From contig CAJNDS010000707.1 of assembly GCA_905221605.1 (NCBI GenBank), positions 1 through 20,895 of the forward strand: a DNA stretch of 20,895 nucleotides. The letters are read 5' to 3'. Positions 17,567-20,895 of the stretch are shown one piece after another. A program made the position numbers and the translations under genes. This stretch comes from Symbiodinium natans. Its lineage: Eukaryota; Sar; Dinophyceae; Suessiales; Symbiodiniaceae. How positions within the stretch are numbered: the first letter of the stretch is position 1; the number at the start of each line of letters is the position of its first letter. The notes below the pieces were generated by a model. It did not search any database, was not told the DNA's origin, and saw only the letters and a list, made by a program, of their open reading frames with translations.

Positions 17567-20454
17567 TCAAGTCTGACAAGAGGAGTTCCAAGCTTGGCAG
17601 CCCTCCAAGTGTGCCTGCTGAGACTCGTGGTTGTGGAAGTACTGAAGGAACTCATCGTACTCGATCATCCCATCGCCGTTCGTGTCGGCCTTCAGACACA
17701 ACTTGAGCCTAGGAAGTTCCATGACCTGACCACATGCTGGGGGCTGAAGGTTAACGGGAGGACCAGTGGGGTATCATGTGGTCAGGCGGTACCAGGCTGT
17801 GCACGTATGGCTAACTCAGACAGCCGGGCCTCACGGATCAAGTCTTCGGCATCAGTCCCTTCGAACTGCTCGCCCAGGATGTTCCGCAGGTCGTCGGCCT
17901 AGGGCGCATCAAGCGATCCACAGACACGGCCTTATATGTTGCCTGGCCGCCACCAGCACCAAAAGACTTGTTCGTGCATCCTTCATCCTCAAAGGTGTCT
18001 CGGGGGAAAGCGGTGATCCTTCCGCAGTTGTCAATGTCAAACTTCCGGAATGTTCGCCGAAGGATGTCCTCACGTTGGGCACACGAGCTCATTCAACAAG
18101 TTGCACTTCGGCAGAATGTGCAAAAATGTCACAGTGCGGAAAGTCGGGAAAGTGCGCTCAAATCAGAACCCCTGGATATTCCCCTACGGGGGGTCCTCAT
18201 GGACCTTGAGCCGGCCCTGGCGAGGGATTGGCAGATCACATTCCGTTTCTCAGCGCGTGATTCCCTGAGTGTGTCCCTCCGGAGTCTGACAGAGGAGAGC
18301 TCCAGGTGCCTGAAGGGCGGCAGCAAGAAACTCGCTGTAGGCGATGACATCGTCGTGGTCGGTGTCCATCATGCTGAAGACCGCCTCAAGGGCAGGTCGG
18401 GTAGCCCAACAAGCTGCGCCAGCACTTGCGCCAGCACTGAATGCCCGCCTCAGCCTCCATGCTGTCGATGTGATAGTTCTTCTCAAGAATTTCTTTCATC
18501 TGGCACATGTGATGGCAAACAGGCCATGCACTTGAAGCTCCACAGACGTTCCCAAAAACGAGTTAGTAGTTGCTCTGCTCCTACTCCAATGGCGCAACGC
18601 TTTAGAATTTCAACAAGATTCCACACAGGTTCACTTCCTTAACGAAGAGTTGAGAAACCTGGAGGTGAGTGATAGTGCCCTTGTTGTCGGTGTCAAACTG
18701 CAAGAACTCGTTGCGCAACTGCGCCCGATCCTGGAAATCGCCAGTCACTTCCACATGCTTCGTGAGCAAAGGTTCATTCGTGGCACTGCGATACGAGTAG
18801 TGCAATTTCAAGAGGGAGCATGCCTCCGCGGACAAGGACCAAGCCATCATCGACAGCACCTGAGTCTAGACACGTCTAAGGTTACACGAGCATGGAGTTC
18901 ACGGGAGAGCATGGCATGATGAGGCATGTAGGGTGCAGGTGCGGAACAGCGCGTCGGAACGTAGACGCCCTCGCAAACTTTCGGAGGCTCAGCTTGATAT
19001 CGTCGTCGAGAACAGTCTTAGCCGAGTCAGATCTACGGAGGCCCCAACAGGCTGCAGTCATGCTACCATGTCGGAGGAAAAAGGACAAAGCATGCAACAA
19101 ATTGCTTTCTCTGCAAAAGCCGGGTGCCCAACGCTGGTGCCACGCAAACCACCGTTCCCCACAATCCAAGGATGACTCAATGCACCTAAACAGGATTGCG
19201 CTGAAGATCGCTGGTACTGCTGAGACTGCCCATGTCTTGCCGCGGTTAGACTGTGCAAACATGTGATCAGAATGCGTCTGGTCCTCTTTCGAAATCTCCT
19301 CTGCGGTGTGGGTGCAAGGTCTTAGAGAGAATCTGGGGTTTAATAAGGTTTTAGGCGGTTGGTGGCGCGTGCGCCTCTTTGTTGAAAGTGGCCTTTGGGA
19401 TACACTCGATGTGTGCGGTAGAATTTATCCGCGCGAGATGTACTACAAATGTGCCCGAAATGTGTGTGCGCGTGACACGCACACATTTTATGTAGTACCA
19501 TTGGTCTTAGGCAATAGTAACAGTTAGGTGACGGTAGTTTCCGGTGGAACTCGTCCCCTAAGTCATCTGGCTGGACTTTTTGGCTCCAGCTGACATTTGG
19601 GGCTTAGGGGGTCTGTGGAGCTTGGCTGGCAACAGTGTTGCTCGACAAGCACTGCCGGCTTTGTAAACTAAACTGAACCCTTAACCAAGGAAGACATTTC
19701 GTGGGCTTCGGGGCCTGCAGCATCCAAGCGCTCTTCAGGGTTCATCGCCAACAACGCCTGCAGCATTGGATGCTTGCGTTGATCCCCTTCGCGCTGACAT
19801 TAAGAACAGATTCAAACCCCTTTTCATAGCAATCTGATTCTAGCTGAAAAATGATAGCAACCTACTCACTCCGGGCCCCACATAGAGTGGATTTTACTAT
19901 TTGGATGCCAATGATGCCATCACCTACATGGCTAACAAGGGAAAACCTTCAAGTCCTAGATTCCGAGCCTGACTAGTCTTCGTGTGTCCCGGATGCTGGC
20001 GCCTTCACGAAGTCCTGGGCGCCCTCCGAAAGACGCTTGAATCGGCTGGACCAGTGGATCTTGCCGGCCCTGCGCAGCTTTAGATGTCGAATGGCCTGAC
20101 ATGACACCTCAAGGTCGGGGCCTGATCTTGCGCAGGACTTCGTTGTCGTTGCCTCCTTGAAATGGAGGACTCCTGGAGTGCAAGGATGACAAAGCAAAGT
20201 CAAGGAGTTTTTCAGGGAATATTCTGAGGCATTCTGAGGCCTTGGCCCTGTTAGGAGCATGTAGCTGATGACTCCGAGAGACCACATGTCTGCTTTCAGT
20301 GTGTAGGACTTGGCCAACACCTGTACACTGCAAGTGACAACGCTGGATCGGTATTAGAATGGTGCTGAGGGGAACCGAAAGTTCTCGACATGTGCATCCC
20401 TTCTTGGAATGAAGGCTGTGCCTCAGGAGCCACGTAGTGGGTGGAACCACAGGC
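17567..20454 (-). CDS. Calcium-dependent protein kinase (CDPK), C-terminal half
   Basis: Serine/threonine kinase activated by calcium through its own EF hands. Exons on the minus strand, all in phase: 20454-20422 (ACGSTHYVAPE, activation segment), 20320-20247 (VLAKSYTLKADMWSL then GVISYMLLTG), 20172-20122 (PPFQGGNDNEVLRKI), 20069-20003 (AGKIHW...GAQDFVK), 19757-19715 (ALLAMNPEERLDAA), an exon from 19185 (ALSHPWI; end unresolved), about 19016-18948 (TVLDDDIKLSLRKFARA then STFRRA, junction helix), 18859-18824 (VLSMMAWSLSAE), 18730-18659, 18499-18449, 18384-18310, 18216-18196, 18068-18012, 17898-17830 and 17689-17567 with stop TGA. EF hands: DTDNKGTITHLQ (12th residue Gln, not Glu), DTDHDDVIAYSE, DIDNCGRITADD, DTNGDGMIEYDE. 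There are no internal stops, so it is probably functional. The ATP-binding lobe, HRD and DFG are not visible; they presumably lie beyond the window's right edge. Confidence 0.93.
19440..19498. repeat. Intronic inverted repeat 1
   Basis: GTACTACA (19440-19447) pairs with TGTAGTAC (19491-19498). Further inside, AAATGTG and CACATTT continue the stem with a two-base bulge. It lies inside the 529-bp kinase intron and could fold in the pre-mRNA or be a small foldback element. Confidence 0.6.
19555..19610. repeat. Intronic inverted repeat 2
   Basis: CCCCTAAG (19555-19562) pairs with CTTAGGGG (19603-19610), and CTGGA pairs with TCCAG nearer the centre around a T-rich loop. It sits about 57 bp from the first hairpin in the same intron. 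CCCCTAAG resembles phrases in the left-end telomere-like block, but one match is not evidence of shared origin. Confidence 0.5.
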
Positions 20455-20895
20455 CTGGCAAATGAGAAAAACAGCCGCAAATAGGGCTTCATGGGTTTTG
20501 GACTTCCGCTGTCCGCAGGGCCGAATGACAACAAAAGATTGTGCTACTTGGGAGGAAGCGGTCACCATCATCAAGTAGAGGCTTCACCGAACGTAACTAA
20601 GTATCAGCTTGTCATCCTTCTGGCCTTATAAGAAAATGCGCCACGGCAGCAGCTGTTTGCAGAACGCAGTGGTGGCACTCTTTGAAGAATCTCAGCCACC
20701 GCCGCTTTTGGTGTCGTTGCCGCGCGCGTCATTGTATTTGCGATTGTCTTGTGCTTCGTTCTGGCAGTCATCGTGTTGTGCTGCACATCCTCAATGTCTT
20801 CCTCAGCGCTTCTGGTAGTATTGCAGTGGCCTTCATCTGTGTAATACGGCTTGCGCCGCCCATTGTATGGCCCTAAGAACCTCTACACCAAAGCC
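20455..20895. other. Upstream of the visible kinase exons, nothing certain
   Basis: The earlier kinase exons (glycine loop, VAIK lysine, HRD) are expected on the minus strand here or beyond. None of these motifs is present. A minus-strand stretch near 20540-20490 reads LLLSFGPADSGSPKPMK, which resembles the DFG-to-activation-loop region (DFG...PMK) with Ser in place of the metal-binding Asp, but only 32 bases separate it from the next exon, so it is left out of the gene model. Confidence 0.35.

Larger units (their letters stand above)
17690..20421 (-). other. Intron map of the CDPK gene
   Basis: Thirteen introns can be placed to the base: 20321-20421, 20173-20246, 20070-20121, 19758-20002, 19186-19714, 18731-18823, 18385-18448, 18217-18309, 17899-18011 and 17690-17829 begin GC and end AG. 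Introns 18860-18947 and 18500-18658 are GT-AG. Intron 18069-18195 is GA-AG. Lengths run from 52 to 529 bp. In twelve of thirteen the base after the acceptor AG is G. One more intron, between the HPWI exon and the junction-helix exon (within about 19017-19170), has several possible donors. Placements rest on conserved kinase and EF-hand sequence and on phase, so they do not depend on assuming GT-AG. Confidence 0.85.

Noticed and set aside
19570-19590. Dinoflagellate spliced-leader relict (TTTTTGGCTCCAG)
   Set aside because: It only partly resembles the known leader ending CATTTTGGCTCAAG, lies within an intron hairpin, and is on the strand opposite to the gene.

Overview
The window looks like nuclear DNA of a dinoflagellate, probably of the Symbiodiniaceae or Suessiales kind. 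The main evidence is splicing. Two protein families can be followed exon by exon on the minus strand. Most of their introns begin with GC, a few with GT and two with GA, and nearly all end in AG followed by G. That mixture is a known dinoflagellate trait. The kinase and C2 families found, the CCCTAAA-type telomere-like sequence at the left edge, the abundance of tandem repeats and the same-strand arrangement of genes all fit.

Left to right: positions 1-576 are a degenerate telomere/subtelomere-like repeat. Positions 577-1050 are AT-rich and carry a small hairpin element. Positions 1051-3128 hold no gene I can name. Positions 3129-8423, minus strand, contain exons of C2 (calcium/phospholipid-binding) domains: an intact-looking C2 gene (5468-8423), a second C2 module with altered calcium ligands (4322-5244), and a PH-like plus third C2-like segment (3129-3855). 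These are either one multi-C2 protein or a decaying tandem family. Positions 8750-12330 are a composite satellite built from 14-, 73-, ~62- and 42-bp units, with a 1059-bp segmental duplication inside it. Positions 12600-12860 hold decayed relatives of the 14-bp repeat, and 13070-14650 a purine/G-rich minisatellite ending in a strong G-quadruplex candidate. Positions 14651-17566 have no recognisable gene. Positions 17567-20454, minus strand, are the C-terminal half of a calcium-dependent protein kinase (CDPK): kinase C-lobe, junction and four EF hands on 15 exons. Its ATP-binding half is not visible before the window ends.

Both recognised loci point to calcium signalling (membrane-docking C2 domains and a calcium-activated kinase), but nothing shows that they act together. 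The long open frames across 9267-12466 (up to 904 codons) come from a stop-free repeat unit and are not annotated as genes. Exon boundaries were deduced by hand from family motifs and reading phase. The CDPK model is strong, C2-A good, C2-B fair, and the PH/C2-C segment tentative.
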